From positions 310,001-374,000 of the forward strand of contig NZ_UWFN01000350.1 in NCBI RefSeq assembly GCF_900602065.1: a stretch of 64,000 nt of DNA, given 5' to 3'. A program made the translations under genes and the position numbers. This document shows, one piece after another, positions 1-8,710 of the stretch. This stretch comes from Pseudomonas viridiflava. GTDB taxonomy: Bacteria > Pseudomonadota > Gammaproteobacteria > Pseudomonadales > Pseudomonadaceae. Positions within the stretch are counted from its first letter, which is position 1; each line of letters starts with the position of its first letter. The notes below the pieces were generated by a model that saw only the letters and a list, made by a program, of their open reading frames with translations, did not search any database and was not told the DNA's origin.

Positions 1-1
1 C

Positions 2-349
2 CTGCTGGAGATCCTCAGCCAGGAGTCGCAGTCGGCTGAAGACCTGTTCGAGACCTTCCCGAACGACATTTCGACCCCTGAAATCAACATCAAAGTGACT
101 GATACCACCAAGTTCAGCATCATAGAAGCGCTGGAGAAAGATGCTCAGTGGGGCGATGCCAAATTGACCACCATTGACGGCGTGCGAGTGGACTATCCAA
201 AGGGCTGGGGCCTGGTTCGCGCTTCCAACACAACACCGGTACTGGTGCTGCGTTTTGAGGCTGAAACAGAAGCCGAGCTGCAGCGCATCAAGGATGTGTT
301 CCACGCCGAACTGAAAAAGGTTGCGCCGGACCTTCAACTTCCGTTCTGA
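2..349 (+). CDS. algC: Phosphomannomutase/phosphoglucomutase AlgC, C-terminal part
   Basis: The last 115 codons of a gene that begins before the window; the frame is open from base 2 to the TGA at 347-349. The residues fit the C-terminal domain of alpha-D-phosphohexomutases, including the phosphate-binding stretch RASNTTPVLVLRFEAET near the end. AlgC interconverts mannose-6-P/mannose-1-P and glucose-6-P/glucose-1-P for alginate, LPS and rhamnolipid precursors in the cytoplasm. argB follows 28 bp downstream on the same strand, the usual Pseudomonas order, which supports the name. The active-site serine and metal-binding loop lie outside the window. Confidence 0.9.
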   Translation: MLEILSQESQSAEDLFETFPNDISTPEINIKVTDTTKFSIIEALEKDAQWGDAKLTTIDGVRVDYPKGWGLVRASNTTPVLVLRFEAETEAELQRIKDVFHAELKKVAPDLQLPF

Positions 350-377
350 TTGTTTTTTCCTTTGACTGGAGCCTTGA

Positions 378-1283
378 ATGACCCTCGAACGTGATTCCGC
401 CGCTAACGTCGCCAAAGTATTGTCCGAAGCGCTGCCATACATTCGCCGTTTTGTTGGCAAAACGCTGGTGATCAAGTACGGCGGTAACGCCATGGAGAGC
501 GACGAGCTGAAAACCGGCTTCGCGCGCGACATCGTGTTGATGAAGGCTGTTGGCATCAACCCGGTGGTGGTTCACGGCGGGGGACCTCAGATCGGTGATC
601 TGCTCAAGCGGTTGTCGATTGAGAGCCATTTCATCGATGGTATGCGGGTCACCGACTCGCAAACCATGGATGTGGTGGAAATGGTTCTGGGCGGCCAGGT
701 CAACAAGGACATCGTCAATCTGATCAACCGTCATGGCGGCAGCGCCATCGGCCTGACTGGTAAAGACGCCGAGCTGATCCGCGCCAAGCGCCTGACCGTT
801 ACACGTCAGACGCCGGAGATGACCAAGCCAGAAATCATCGATATCGGCCATGTCGGCGAAGTAGTCGGGATCAATACCGACCTGCTGAACATGCTTGTAA
901 AAGGCGATTTCATCCCGGTCATCGCGCCAATTGGTGTGGGTGCAGACGGTGAGTCCTACAACATCAACGCGGATCTGGTGGCAGGCAAGGTGGCTGAAGC
1001 CCTCAAGGCTGAAAAGCTGATGCTGCTGACCAACATTGCCGGCCTGATGGACAAGCAAGGCCAGGTGCTGACCGGTTTGACCACCGAGCAAGTCAATGGC
1101 CTGATTGCCGATGGCACGATCTACGGCGGCATGCTGCCCAAGATCAAATGCGCGCTGGAAGCGGTGCAAGGCGGCGTGACCACCTCGCACATCATTGACG
1201 GTCGTGTACCGAATGCGGTGCTGCTGGAAATCTTCACCGACACCGGTGTGGGTACCCTGATCAGCAACCGCAAGCGTCACTGA
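378..1283 (+). CDS. argB: Acetylglutamate kinase
   Basis: 301 residues, the normal length for ArgB. It phosphorylates N-acetylglutamate with ATP, the second step of arginine synthesis, in the cytoplasm. The N-terminal VIKYGGNAM glycine-rich stretch (about residues 30-38) and VVHGGGPQIGDLL (about 62-74) are the nucleotide- and substrate-binding loops of the amino-acid kinase fold. The C-terminal half has the KIKCALEA stretch typical of arginine-sensitive ArgB enzymes, so feedback inhibition by arginine is likely (family inference). It starts 28 bp after algC and is probably cotranscribed; a clear hairpin terminator lies just beyond its stop. Confidence 0.97.
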   Translation: MTLERDSAANVAKVLSEALPYIRRFVGKTLVIKYGGNAMESDELKTGFARDIVLMKAVGINPVVVHGGGPQIGDLLKRLSIESHFIDGMRVTDSQTMDVVEMVLGGQVNKDIVNLINRHGGSAIGLTGKDAELIRAKRLTVTRQTPEMTKPEIIDIGHVGEVVGINTDLLNMLVKGDFIPVIAPIGVGADGESYNINADLVAGKVAEALKAEKLMLLTNIAGLMDKQGQVLTGLTTEQVNGLIADGTIYGGMLPKIKCALEAVQGGVTTSHIIDGRVPNAVLLEIFTDTGVGTLISNRKRH

Positions 1284-1302
1284 TCAAGCGCTACGCTTCA
1301 TC

Positions 1303-1334
1303 AAAGCCCTGCCGGTTCCCGGTGGGGCTTTTTT
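1303..1334 (+). terminator. Rho-independent terminator after argB
   Basis: AAAGCCC and GGGGCTTTTTT arms around a CGGTTCCCG loop region, followed by a T run. It lies 20 bp past the argB stop and closes the algC-argB unit. Confidence 0.85.
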
Positions 1335-1524
1335 ATGTCCGTCGTCCGGGCCGCCTTAAAGCCTGGGTCCATGCCCCTTCACGACGGGTGAGCTTTGGCT
1401 TTTCAAAGAAACCCCCGACCCACGATTACGAAATACCGCTGCTTAGCCGTTGAAATGACCTGCATACCATTTGTTCGCGATCGGGGAACGTCGGGAGACT
1501 TTCCTCATATCGAGAACATCTACG

Positions 1525-4083
1525 ATGAATACGACTATTAACTCTGTTTCACCATCAACAACGTCACAGCAACAGGCTCAGCCCCAGCGGGCATATGGAG
1601 TGAATGCGTTGATGCCACTGCTCAACCCGAGTCAATTGGAGCTGATCCAGGCAACGGTTCGTGCTTATGTGCAAGAGCAAAGAGCGGCCACTCGCCTGGA
1701 GGCGTTACCCATTCTCCAGGCGCAAAGCGGTGGTGTGGCCGCCGTTGATTTTGAGCTGACGAGCCTGCTGCAGTTACTGTCCTGGAGGCATTTGATTGAT
1801 GGCACGGCTGCAAGCCTGTCTGATAAGCAGCTCAGGCAAGTGCTGGATAACCTGTTGGATGGTGAGCAGGGTAAGGCAATAGGCAATCGGATAAATGCAG
1901 CGCTAGGTTGGTACGGATCAGGTAATGATGAACCTGCTGATCCCATGATCATCCGGCAGTTGGTGTGGAAAGCCCTGATTCTGGAGCTGGATCCACCGGC
2001 GCAGCGAAAGCCTGGGCACATCGCGGGCTATGAGTTCGGCAAGCCACAGAATTGGGGGCGACCGTTATCGGACATTCGGGAGGAGTTTGAGGCTCTTCTT
2101 TCGTGGACAACACGGAACGTTCAGGGAGGGCGCTCAAGGAGTTCGGCACGTCTGGCCGCATTGATCCTGGCACCGACGGCTCCTGAATGGTTTGTAAAGG
2201 GAGCGCCCAAGGCGCTGCGTTACGGCAACGGTGTCTGGGTTAACTACGCTCATGGTGTTGCGCTTGCTGAAGCTCTTGTTCCGGGTATGTCACAGACTCT
2301 TGGCTACGAGCAGTTAATGGATTTGCCCCTCAAGATGGGGCATTCGGCAACCGATAGCGAGCGGGACATCATCGTCCAGACCCGTATTGCGCCGGTGCTG
2401 CAGTGGGCTATCGCCAATAATGTTTTGTCTGCCAATACCTCATCCACTTATGGCACGGCTGACATCCAGACGGCAATGGCTGCCTTCGACGAGCGCCAGC
2501 AAAAGGTTGTGTCTGCAATTAACGCGCTGTTGCGCAAAGTACCTGACCGGATGGACATCGGTTTAAAAGCATTCAATGAGGCGCTAGGGTGGTATTTCTC
2601 CAAATCCTTGTTACACCTCAGAATGCGACCCACGACTTTGTGGAAGCGAGTTGAATATTCATTACGAAACCCCTCGCCTTCGACTTCCTCAGGCGAGTTC
2701 TTTCTGATCGACGTGTTTATCGCGGGATACTTGATAGATGGAATGGATAAGTTCGAACCGGCAGTTCCACCTGACCAGGTTTACTGGAACAAAGCGTACA
2801 AAGAACAGGTCGAGCTGCTTAAAGGCATTGATGTAAACGCGATGTATCAGGAAGCTTTTGATCGCTATAGCCGAGAGGCGCAGGAGGCCTATTCTTGCCT
2901 GTTGGAAGTACTGATTGCCGAGATTCCTTACTCCGACAGGCTGGCCATTGAGCATGGCAGAGTTGATCTCTACCTACTGGAGCAGGAGACCGGACTAGAG
3001 CGTGTTAAAGAAACGCCACGCGATCGCGAGCTCAGGCAGGGGCGAGCCGGCTCTATTATCGTGTGTCGGCACGGAACTCGCGTTTTTGCGTACGAAATAT
3101 TCCCTTTGCTGGGCATCGTGCAGCGACGAACTGATCTGCCTCCCTTGCCTGATGGAGGCACGGTGGCAGTCGTCGGGAGGGAGCTTCGTCGAGCCGCTGT
3201 CAGCTTGCCTCTGGATTGGGAGGCCTATGCTGAGCCAAAACCTCCTCGGCCTTACACTTCGAGCCGCGTGATACCGCGCCATCTCAACTATGGCCTTCCG
3301 AGCGACGTTCTTGAGCCATCAGCCAGCCCATTGTCGAGCCCCCGGATTGAAAGTCTGGCCGAACGAATTGCAGCCAAAAATCTGTTTTTCGACAAAGAAA
3401 CCGAGTTCAAACTGCGTAAGGGGCAAACGGGTTCTGAGTTCGTCACCGCAAACTATCCGCCGGTGTTACGCATGATGGCGACGCTTATCCCGGGGCTCAG
3501 TTGCGTTAATGCAGTGGTCAATGACGAATCACCCACTCTGGCCTGCGTGATTGATGTCGGCCTGATCCTGGGGTCGCCGGCCTTCAAGTTTGCCAAGGGC
3601 TTTGTTTCGTTGGCCATGAACGCTGGTGCGCCTGCAGTGAGTCGTAGTCTTCCTGCCTTCGCAACGCTGACCAGAAAGTTCATCTCCCGCTCGGGTGCTT
3701 CTTATATGAGCGGTCTGAATCCATTCGACGGCTTTTTCTTTCGATGGGGTGGCACCTCCGGGGTCTCGGTATTACTGCTCAAGTCGGCCTACAAACTCCA
3801 CGAAGCCGTCGGTCAAACGCTGGGAAGTCCAGGGGAGTTTGCCTACATGAATGGCCTTGAGTCCGCCGCAAACTCGAGTAAGTGGCGTCCCATCGCGGTG
3901 GGGGACAGGTTGGCGACAATGATCAATGGTGTTTCTGATGTGCCAGTGCGGGACTTCCCGACGACGGATGGCGCCGTGAGGACCTATCTCCTCAATACGC
4001 TTTCCGGATATCCCTACGGTCCGGCGCTGGAGGGGGATTCGCTTCCGGCAGCCCCCAGCGCCGTGAACAGCTCATCCAGTTGA
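1525..4083 (+). CDS. Large hypothetical protein, toxin/effector-like in style
   Basis: 852 residues from the ATG at 1525; an upstream in-frame TTG at 1471 is possible but lacks a good ribosome site. I do not recognise the family with certainty. The N-terminus is rich in Ser, Thr, Gln and Asn with almost no charge for about 20 residues, a composition seen in type III secretion signals. The middle has an Arg-rich section with RHGTRVFAYEIFPLLGIV, a pattern I associate loosely with very large Pseudomonas proteins annotated as putative toxins (recollection, not a search). The C-terminal third contains hydrophobic stretches (around ACVIDVGLILG and SGVSVLLLKSA) and a Ser-rich tail. It stands alone between argB and a convergent gene, and its base composition is less GC-rich than the housekeeping genes beside it. 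Function unknown. Confidence 0.75.
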   Translation: MNTTINSVSPSTTSQQQAQPQRAYGVNALMPLLNPSQLELIQATVRAYVQEQRAATRLEALPILQAQSGGVAAVDFELTSLLQLLSWRHLIDGTAASLSDKQLRQVLDNLLDGEQGKAIGNRINAALGWYGSGNDEPADPMIIRQLVWKALILELDPPAQRKPGHIAGYEFGKPQNWGRPLSDIREEFEALLSWTTRNVQGGRSRSSARLAALILAPTAPEWFVKGAPKALRYGNGVWVNYAHGVALAEALVPGMSQTLGYEQLMDLPLKMGHSATDSERDIIVQTRIAPVLQWAIANNVLSANTSSTYGTADIQTAMAAFDERQQKVVSAINALLRKVPDRMDIGLKAFNEALGWYFSKSLLHLRMRPTTLWKRVEYSLRNPSPSTSSGEFFLIDVFIAGYLIDGMDKFEPAVPPDQVYWNKAYKEQVELLKGIDVNAMYQEAFDRYSREAQEAYSCLLEVLIAEIPYSDRLAIEHGRVDLYLLEQETGLERVKETPRDRELRQGRAGSIIVCRHGTRVFAYEIFPLLGIVQRRTDLPPLPDGGTVAVVGRELRRAAVSLPLDWEAYAEPKPPRPYTSSRVIPRHLNYGLPSDVLEPSASPLSSPRIESLAERIAAKNLFFDKETEFKLRKGQTGSEFVTANYPPVLRMMATLIPGLSCVNAVVNDESPTLACVIDVGLILGSPAFKFAKGFVSLAMNAGAPAVSRSLPAFATLTRKFISRSGASYMSGLNPFDGFFFRWGGTSGVSVLLLKSAYKLHEAVGQTLGSPGEFAYMNGLESAANSSKWRPIAVGDRLATMINGVSDVPVRDFPTTDGAVRTYLLNTLSGYPYGPALEGDSLPAAPSAVNSSSS

Positions 4084-4092
4084 GTTGGCAAC

Positions 4093-4695
4093 TCAGGGTC
4101 TTGTCAGTCGCTGAATACGCGCGCGATCTTGGGTAAATGCCGTATCAGCCTGAGCTCGGGCCTGTTGATAGCGCTGTATGTTCAGGTCGAGGTTGTGCTG
4201 CTGGTCCCGAAGGTCGCTCATCTGGTCAATGAGTGATTGAGGGACTGGTTTACCGGCACGCTCCAGATCCGCAGCCTGACCCTGCAGTGATGCCTGCTGT
4301 GTGTTCAGCCCTTTGAGATTGCCTTGCGCCAAGGCAATCAAGGCATCCAGCTCGGAAAGTTTGCGGGCTTTGGCGCGATCGACATCCTCGACGTTGCTGT
4401 AGAGGTTGAGCAATTGCGCATCGGCATTCGCCTGTGTCTTTTTCGCCTGTGCCTGATGGATCTCATCGGCCGTCGGAGCAGGCGGCACCACTTGCACGAC
4501 GCGGCCTTGGGCATTGAGTACTTCATAGCCCCGGGCAACGTATTCAGGCGGTACGCCCTGACGATCCAGCACGGTCACGCCACGGCTGTCGACATAGCGA
4601 TAAAGCAGGGGCTGCGGGGTATCTGCGGCATGTGTCGCTGCAAACGGACTGATAACAAGGGCCAACAGCAAGCAAGTAAAGCCCGGCCTGGTCAT
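4093..4695 (-). CDS. DUF4124-domain periplasmic protein
   Basis: 200 residues. A hydrophobic signal peptide (about residues 1-23, ending ATHAA) predicts export. Residues about 28-60 (LLYRYVDSRGVTVLDRQG and following) match the DUF4124 pattern of small exported proteins whose role is unknown. From about residue 75 to the end the protein is Ala/Gln/Leu-rich and strongly helical, probably a coiled coil. It faces the large unknown gene, whose stop is only 9 bp away, and lies 50 bp after pyrE on the same strand. Whether it is cotranscribed with pyrE cannot be told. Confidence 0.8.
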   Translation of the reverse strand: MTRPGFTCLLLALVISPFAATHAADTPQPLLYRYVDSRGVTVLDRQGVPPEYVARGYEVLNAQGRVVQVVPPAPTADEIHQAQAKKTQANADAQLLNLYSNVEDVDRAKARKLSELDALIALAQGNLKGLNTQQASLQGQAADLERAGKPVPQSLIDQMSDLRDQQHNLDLNIQRYQQARAQADTAFTQDRARIQRLTRP

Positions 4696-4744
4696 TCAAC
4701 TCTCCTTGAGATCTCGATCCGAATGTCAGCGGACATGAATCTCC

Positions 4745-5386
4745 CTAGATCCCGAACTGTGCCCTGTAGGCTTCCACCGCAGGCAGATGCTGCTTGAGTT
4801 GCGGATCGTCGGCAAGGAATTCCAGGACTTGATTCAAGGATACGATGCTGACCACCGGTATCCCGAAGTCACGTTCTACTTCCTGAATGGCCGAAAGCTC
4901 GCCGTTACCGCGCTCCTGACGGTTAAGTGCAATAAGCACCCCTGCCGCTGTCGCTTCCTGGCCTTTGATGATCTGCATGACTTCACGGATCGCCGTGCCT
5001 GCAGTGATCACGTCGTCGATGATCAGCACATTACCGGTCAATGGCGCGCCAACCAGGCTACCGCCCTCACCGTGTGCCTTGGCTTCCTTGCGGTTGAAGC
5101 ACCAGGGCAAGTCGCGGTCATGATGTTCGGCCAACGCCACGGCTGTCGCGGCCGCCAGAGGAATCCCCTTGTAGGCTGGACCGAACAGAACATCAAAGGA
5201 AATGCCGCTCTCGACCACCGCTGCGGCGTAGAAACGACCCAGCTGCGCAAGGGCCGAACCACTGTTGAACAGGCCGGCATTAAAGAAGTACGGGCTGGTG
5301 CGACCGGACTTGAGAGTGAACTCACCGAACCGCAAAACTCCACGGTCGATGGCAAAACGAATGAAATCGCGCTGATACGCCTGCAT
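4745..5386 (-). CDS. pyrE: Orotate phosphoribosyltransferase
   Basis: 213 residues starting at MQAYQRDF; an upstream in-frame start would add only seven residues. It transfers phosphoribose from PRPP to orotate, giving OMP in pyrimidine synthesis. The PRPP-binding motif VLIIDDVITAGTA is at residues about 120-132, and FKSGRTSPYFFN-type residues near 25-36 hold the substrate (here LKSGRTSPYFFN). It is transcribed away from crc, with about 80 bp between the two start codons, the standard Pseudomonas arrangement. Confidence 0.97.
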   Translation of the reverse strand: MQAYQRDFIRFAIDRGVLRFGEFTLKSGRTSPYFFNAGLFNSGSALAQLGRFYAAAVVESGISFDVLFGPAYKGIPLAAATAVALAEHHDRDLPWCFNRKEAKAHGEGGSLVGAPLTGNVLIIDDVITAGTAIREVMQIIKGQEATAAGVLIALNRQERGNGELSAIQEVERDFGIPVVSIVSLNQVLEFLADDPQLKQHLPAVEAYRAQFGI

Positions 5387-5468
5387 GAAAAAAGCCCCGA
5401 ATACCACGGATTTAGCTAATTAGGTAGAGCTCGGGTATCATACACGCACGTGATTTTTGGGGCCATTT

Positions 5469-6248
5469 ATGCGGATCATCAGTGTGAACGTAAATGGCAT
5501 TCAGGCGGCAGTCGAGCGCGGTTTGCTCAGTTGGCTGCAAGCTCAGAATGCCGACGTCATCTGCCTTCAGGACACCCGCGCATCCGCCTTCGAACTGGAC
5601 GACCCAGCTTATCAGCTGGATGGCTATTTCCTTTATGCGTGCGAAGCTGAAGTTCCGGCCCAAGGTGGCGTGGCGCTTTACTCGCGGTTGCAACCGAAGG
5701 CAGTAATCAGTGGGCTTGGCTTTGAAACAGCCGACCGCTACGGGCGTTACCTGCAGGCAGATTTCGACAAACTCAGTATTGCCACGTTGCTGCTTCCTTC
5801 GGGAATGAACGGCGATGAAGACTTGAATCAGAAATTCAAGCTTATGGACGATTTCGGCAAATACCTGGACAAGCAACGGCGCAAGCGTCGTGAGTACATC
5901 TACTGCGGCTCGTTGTATGTGGCGCAACAGAAGCTCGACATCAAGAACTGGCGTGACAGCCAGCAGTCTCCTGGCTTTCTGGCACCCGAGCGTGCCTGGA
6001 TGGATGAGATTGTCGGCACCATGGGTTACGTTGATGCCCTGCGTGAAGTCAGCCGTGAAGGTGATCAGTACAGCTGGTGGCCGGATAGCGAACAGGCAGA
6101 GATGCTCAATCTCGGCTGGCGCTTTGACTATCAGTTGCTGACGCCGGGCCTGCGTCGCTTCGTACGCAGTGCGCGTCTTCCGCGTCAACCGCGCTTCTCG
6201 CAACACGCACCGCTGGTAGTGGACTACGACTGGACGCTAACGATCTAG
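5469..6248 (+). CDS. crc: Catabolite repression control protein Crc
   Basis: 259 residues from the ATG at 5469, exactly the length known for Pseudomonas Crc. Crc acts with Hfq on A-rich mRNA sites to silence genes for less preferred carbon sources. The fold is that of exonuclease III, but the catalytic signature is degraded: the expected CGDxN segment reads CGSLYVAQQ and the usual C-terminal DH pair reads QH (SQHAPLVV). This loss is known for the Crc family and fits an RNA-control partner rather than a nuclease. It is divergent from pyrE and has its own terminator. Confidence 0.95.
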   Translation: MRIISVNVNGIQAAVERGLLSWLQAQNADVICLQDTRASAFELDDPAYQLDGYFLYACEAEVPAQGGVALYSRLQPKAVISGLGFETADRYGRYLQADFDKLSIATLLLPSGMNGDEDLNQKFKLMDDFGKYLDKQRRKRREYIYCGSLYVAQQKLDIKNWRDSQQSPGFLAPERAWMDEIVGTMGYVDALREVSREGDQYSWWPDSEQAEMLNLGWRFDYQLLTPGLRRFVRSARLPRQPRFSQHAPLVVDYDWTLTI

Positions 6249-6262
6249 AGTCCATTGCCCAC

Positions 6263-6291
6263 AAAAAAGCCGACTTCGTGTCGGCTTTTTT
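6263..6291 (+). terminator. Terminator after crc
   Basis: AAAAAAGCCGAC / GTCGGCTTTTTT inverted repeat with a short TTCGT loop, 15 bp past the crc stop. A and T runs on both sides make it potentially bidirectional, but the next minus-strand gene ends beyond the REP element. Confidence 0.9.
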
Positions 6292-6317
6292 GTTTGAGGC
6301 TGGAGCCGCAATTCCGG

Positions 6318-6412
6318 TGGGAGCGAATTCATTTGCGAAGACGTCGGTACATCCCCTGCATGTGTATCGTCTGAAATATCGCCTTCCCGAATGAATTCGG
6401 TCCCACGGGTTT
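6318..6412. repeat. REP-type inverted pair
   Basis: Opens with GGTGGGAGCGAATTCATTTG and closes with the partly complementary ATGAATTCGGTCCCACGG, about 60 bp apart. The same family recurs at 24125 and 30379. Intergenic, between convergent genes. Confidence 0.75.
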
Positions 6413-6427
6413 AGGTGGGCGCCAGGC

Positions 6428-6796
6428 CTATTTAACCAGCCGCCACGTAAACGGATACCGATACGCCACGCCTTCGTTGGCTTTGATGCCAGCAATGATC
6501 GTCAGTACCAGTGCGCCGGCGGCCACGAGGCCTATCAGCACAAATCCAACAAGCAATATCATCAGAAAGACGCATGCGATCATGGCTAACGAAACGGTGA
6601 TCTGAAAATTCAGCGCTTCCTTGCCCTGTGAGTCAACGAATGGATCGGAATCTTTCTTGAGCTGCCACAGAATCAGAGGGCCCAGGATGTTGCCAAACGG
6701 GAACATCATTCCGAGAAATGCAGCAAAGTGACAGAACATCGCCCATTGGCGAACTTCCGGGCCGGGGGCTGGAACGGGCGGTTGGCTGTCACTCAT
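6428..6796 (-). CDS. DUF4870-domain small membrane protein
   Basis: 122 residues from MSDSQPP, chosen because AGGAG precedes it at the right spacing; the upstream in-frame start lacks this. After a Pro-rich N-terminus, WAMFCHFAAFLGMMFP (about 18-33) opens the DUF4870 family pattern, followed by LWQLKKDSDPFVDSQGKEAL and two hydrophobic segments (about 70-105). It is an inner-membrane protein of unknown role. It starts 26 bp after the rph stop on the same strand and may be cotranscribed. Confidence 0.88.
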   Translation of the reverse strand: MSDSQPPVPAPGPEVRQWAMFCHFAAFLGMMFPFGNILGPLILWQLKKDSDPFVDSQGKEALNFQITVSLAMIACVFLMILLVGFVLIGLVAAGALVLTIIAGIKANEGVAYRYPFTWRLVK

Positions 6797-6821
6797 CTTC
6801 GTCTCCTGCTTGCTGCCGGGA

Positions 6822-7544
6822 TCAGTCTGCCAGTGCGGCGGTCTGCAGCTCAAACAGTTCAGTCATGCCTTTTTGAGCCAATGCCAGCATGGCGTTAAGC
6901 TCTTCCGGCTGGAACGGTGCACCTTCGGCAGTACCCTGAACTTCAATGAAACCGCCCGAGCTGGTCATGACCACGTTGAGGTCGGTCTCGGCTGCGGAGT
7001 CTTCAAGGTAGTCGAGGTCGAGAACCGGCTCGCCCTGATACATGCCAACCGAAACGGCCGCGATCATTTGCTTGAGTGGGTCGCCGCCTTTAAGGCCGCC
7101 ACGCTTCTTGATCACTTTCAGTGCGTCAACCAAGGCAACCATGGCGCCTGTGATAGAGGCAGTGCGGGTGCCGCCATCAGCCTGGATCACGTCGCAATCG
7201 ACATACAGCGTCACGTCGCCCAGTTTGGACATGTCCAGTGCCGCGCGTAGGGAGCGACCGATCAAACGTTGAATTTCCAGGGTACGGCCACCCTGTTTGC
7301 CACGGCTGGCTTCGCGCTGGTTACGTTCGCCGGTGGCGCGCGGCAGCATGCCGTACTCGGCAGTCAGCCAGCCCTGGCCCTGGCCTTTGAGGAAGCGTGG
7401 CACGCCATTCTCGACGCTGACCGTGCAGATCACTTTGGTGTCACCAAACTCGACCAGTACAGAACCCTCGGCGTGTTTGGTGTAGTTGCGGGTGATGCGG
7501 ATCGAGCGGAGCTGATCGGCGGCGCGACCACTTGGACGTTTCAT
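6822..7544 (-). CDS. rph: Ribonuclease PH
   Basis: 240 residues from MKRPSGRAADQLR, the normal Rph size and start; an upstream extension in the same frame is ignored. Rph is a phosphate-dependent 3' exoribonuclease that trims tRNA 3' ends. The family stretch SVLVEFGDTKVICTVSVE (about 24-41) and the Arg-rich EYGMLPRATGERNQRE phosphate-binding region (about 65-80) are plain. It is divergent from yicC, as in most gamma-proteobacteria. Confidence 0.97.
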   Translation of the reverse strand: MKRPSGRAADQLRSIRITRNYTKHAEGSVLVEFGDTKVICTVSVENGVPRFLKGQGQGWLTAEYGMLPRATGERNQREASRGKQGGRTLEIQRLIGRSLRAALDMSKLGDVTLYVDCDVIQADGGTRTASITGAMVALVDALKVIKKRGGLKGGDPLKQMIAAVSVGMYQGEPVLDLDYLEDSAAETDLNVVMTSSGGFIEVQGTAEGAPFQPEELNAMLALAQKGMTELFELQTAALAD

Positions 7545-7833
7545 CTGGGATACCTGTACTGAGACGGAAAACTGCCGAGCATTATAGAGGCGCAAGTCGG
7601 CGCTGGGCACATCTAAAACCAGAGGATGCCAATCCACAGGTCTGGCAAGGCTCTGGTCCGGGCTTTTTCGGCCTTGAGCAAAAGCCATGCATCGCTTGTC
7701 ATATTCGTTGATTGGGAGCATTCGCTGCACTGCGCTACAATCCTGCGCCTCTACAGACTCTCGTATTTTCGTGACATGCAGTCATCGCTGATCACGACAC
7801 GTTCTGTTCACCGGATTTCAGAGGTATTTCCCC

Positions 7834-8697
7834 ATGGTCCACAGCATGACGGCTTTTGCCCGGGTCGAACGGGCCAGCACTCAGGGCACACTGAGTTGGG
7901 AGCTACGCTCAGTCAATCATCGCTATCTGGAGCCGCACTTGCGGCTACCGGAGTCCTTTCGTGATCTGGAAAGCGCAATTCGTGAAGCACTGCGCCAGGG
8001 GTTGTCCCGCGGCAAGGTGGAATGCACGCTGCGTTTCGTTGAAGAAACCGCCGGCAAGCCGCTGCAGGTTGATCGCGAACGCGCCGGTCAGTTGGTTGCT
8101 GCTGCGGAAATCGTCGCCAGCCTGATCAAGCAGCCCGCTGCTCTGAATCCGTTGGAGGTTCTGGCATGGCCAGGCGTGCTCGTAGGGGACGCCGCAGACC
8201 CGCAGGCCTTGAACAAAGAAGCCCTGACGCTGTTTACCGAAGCCTTGGCCGAACTGAAAAACGGTCGCGGTCGCGAAGGTGCAGACCTGGCCAAACTGCT
8301 GAATGATCGTCTGGATTCCATCACCAGCGAAGTGGCGACCCTGAAAACCCTGGTTCCCCAGATGCTTGCAGCCCAGCGCCAGAAAGTGCTGGATCGCTTC
8401 GCCGACATGAAGGCCGAGCTTGATCCGCAGCGTCTGGAGCAGGAGATGGTGCTGCTGGCCCAGAAGAGTGATGTGGCCGAAGAGCTGGATCGCCTCAGCA
8501 CCCATGTCACTGAAGTGCGTCGCGTGCTCAAAGCGGGTGGTCAGGCCGGGCGTCGACTGGACTTCCTGATGCAGGAACTCAACCGCGAAGCCAATACCTT
8601 GGGCTCCAAAGCTTTCGATCCGCGCAGCACCCAGGCTGCGGTCAACCTCAAAGTGTTGATCGAGCAAATGCGCGAACAAGTACAGAATATTGAGTAA
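7834..8697 (+). CDS. YicC family endoribonuclease-like protein
   Basis: 287 residues, full length for the family. It begins MVHSMTAFAR, the conserved YicC opening, and ends in the conserved LNREANTLGSKAFD...LKVLIEQMREQVQN region. YicC homologues have been linked to RNA turnover and stationary-phase survival (family knowledge); activity here is inferred. It lies about 290 bp from rph on the opposite strand and just before gmk (13 bp between stop and start), so the two are probably one transcript. Confidence 0.93.
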   Translation: MVHSMTAFARVERASTQGTLSWELRSVNHRYLEPHLRLPESFRDLESAIREALRQGLSRGKVECTLRFVEETAGKPLQVDRERAGQLVAAAEIVASLIKQPAALNPLEVLAWPGVLVGDAADPQALNKEALTLFTEALAELKNGRGREGADLAKLLNDRLDSITSEVATLKTLVPQMLAAQRQKVLDRFADMKAELDPQRLEQEMVLLAQKSDVAEELDRLSTHVTEVRRVLKAGGQAGRRLDFLMQELNREANTLGSKAFDPRSTQAAVNLKVLIEQMREQVQNIE

Positions 8698-8710
8698 GGC
8701 TAATCCCGAC

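Noticed and set aside
1335..1524. Hrp-box type III promoter before the large unknown gene
   Set aside because: Looked for GGAACC-N15/16-CCAC; only fragments such as CCCACGA and GGGGAAC occur, in wrong order and spacing.
5469..6248. Exonuclease III activity for crc
   Set aside because: The catalytic Asp/Asn signature and the final DH pair are missing, so the nuclease call is wrong for this member.
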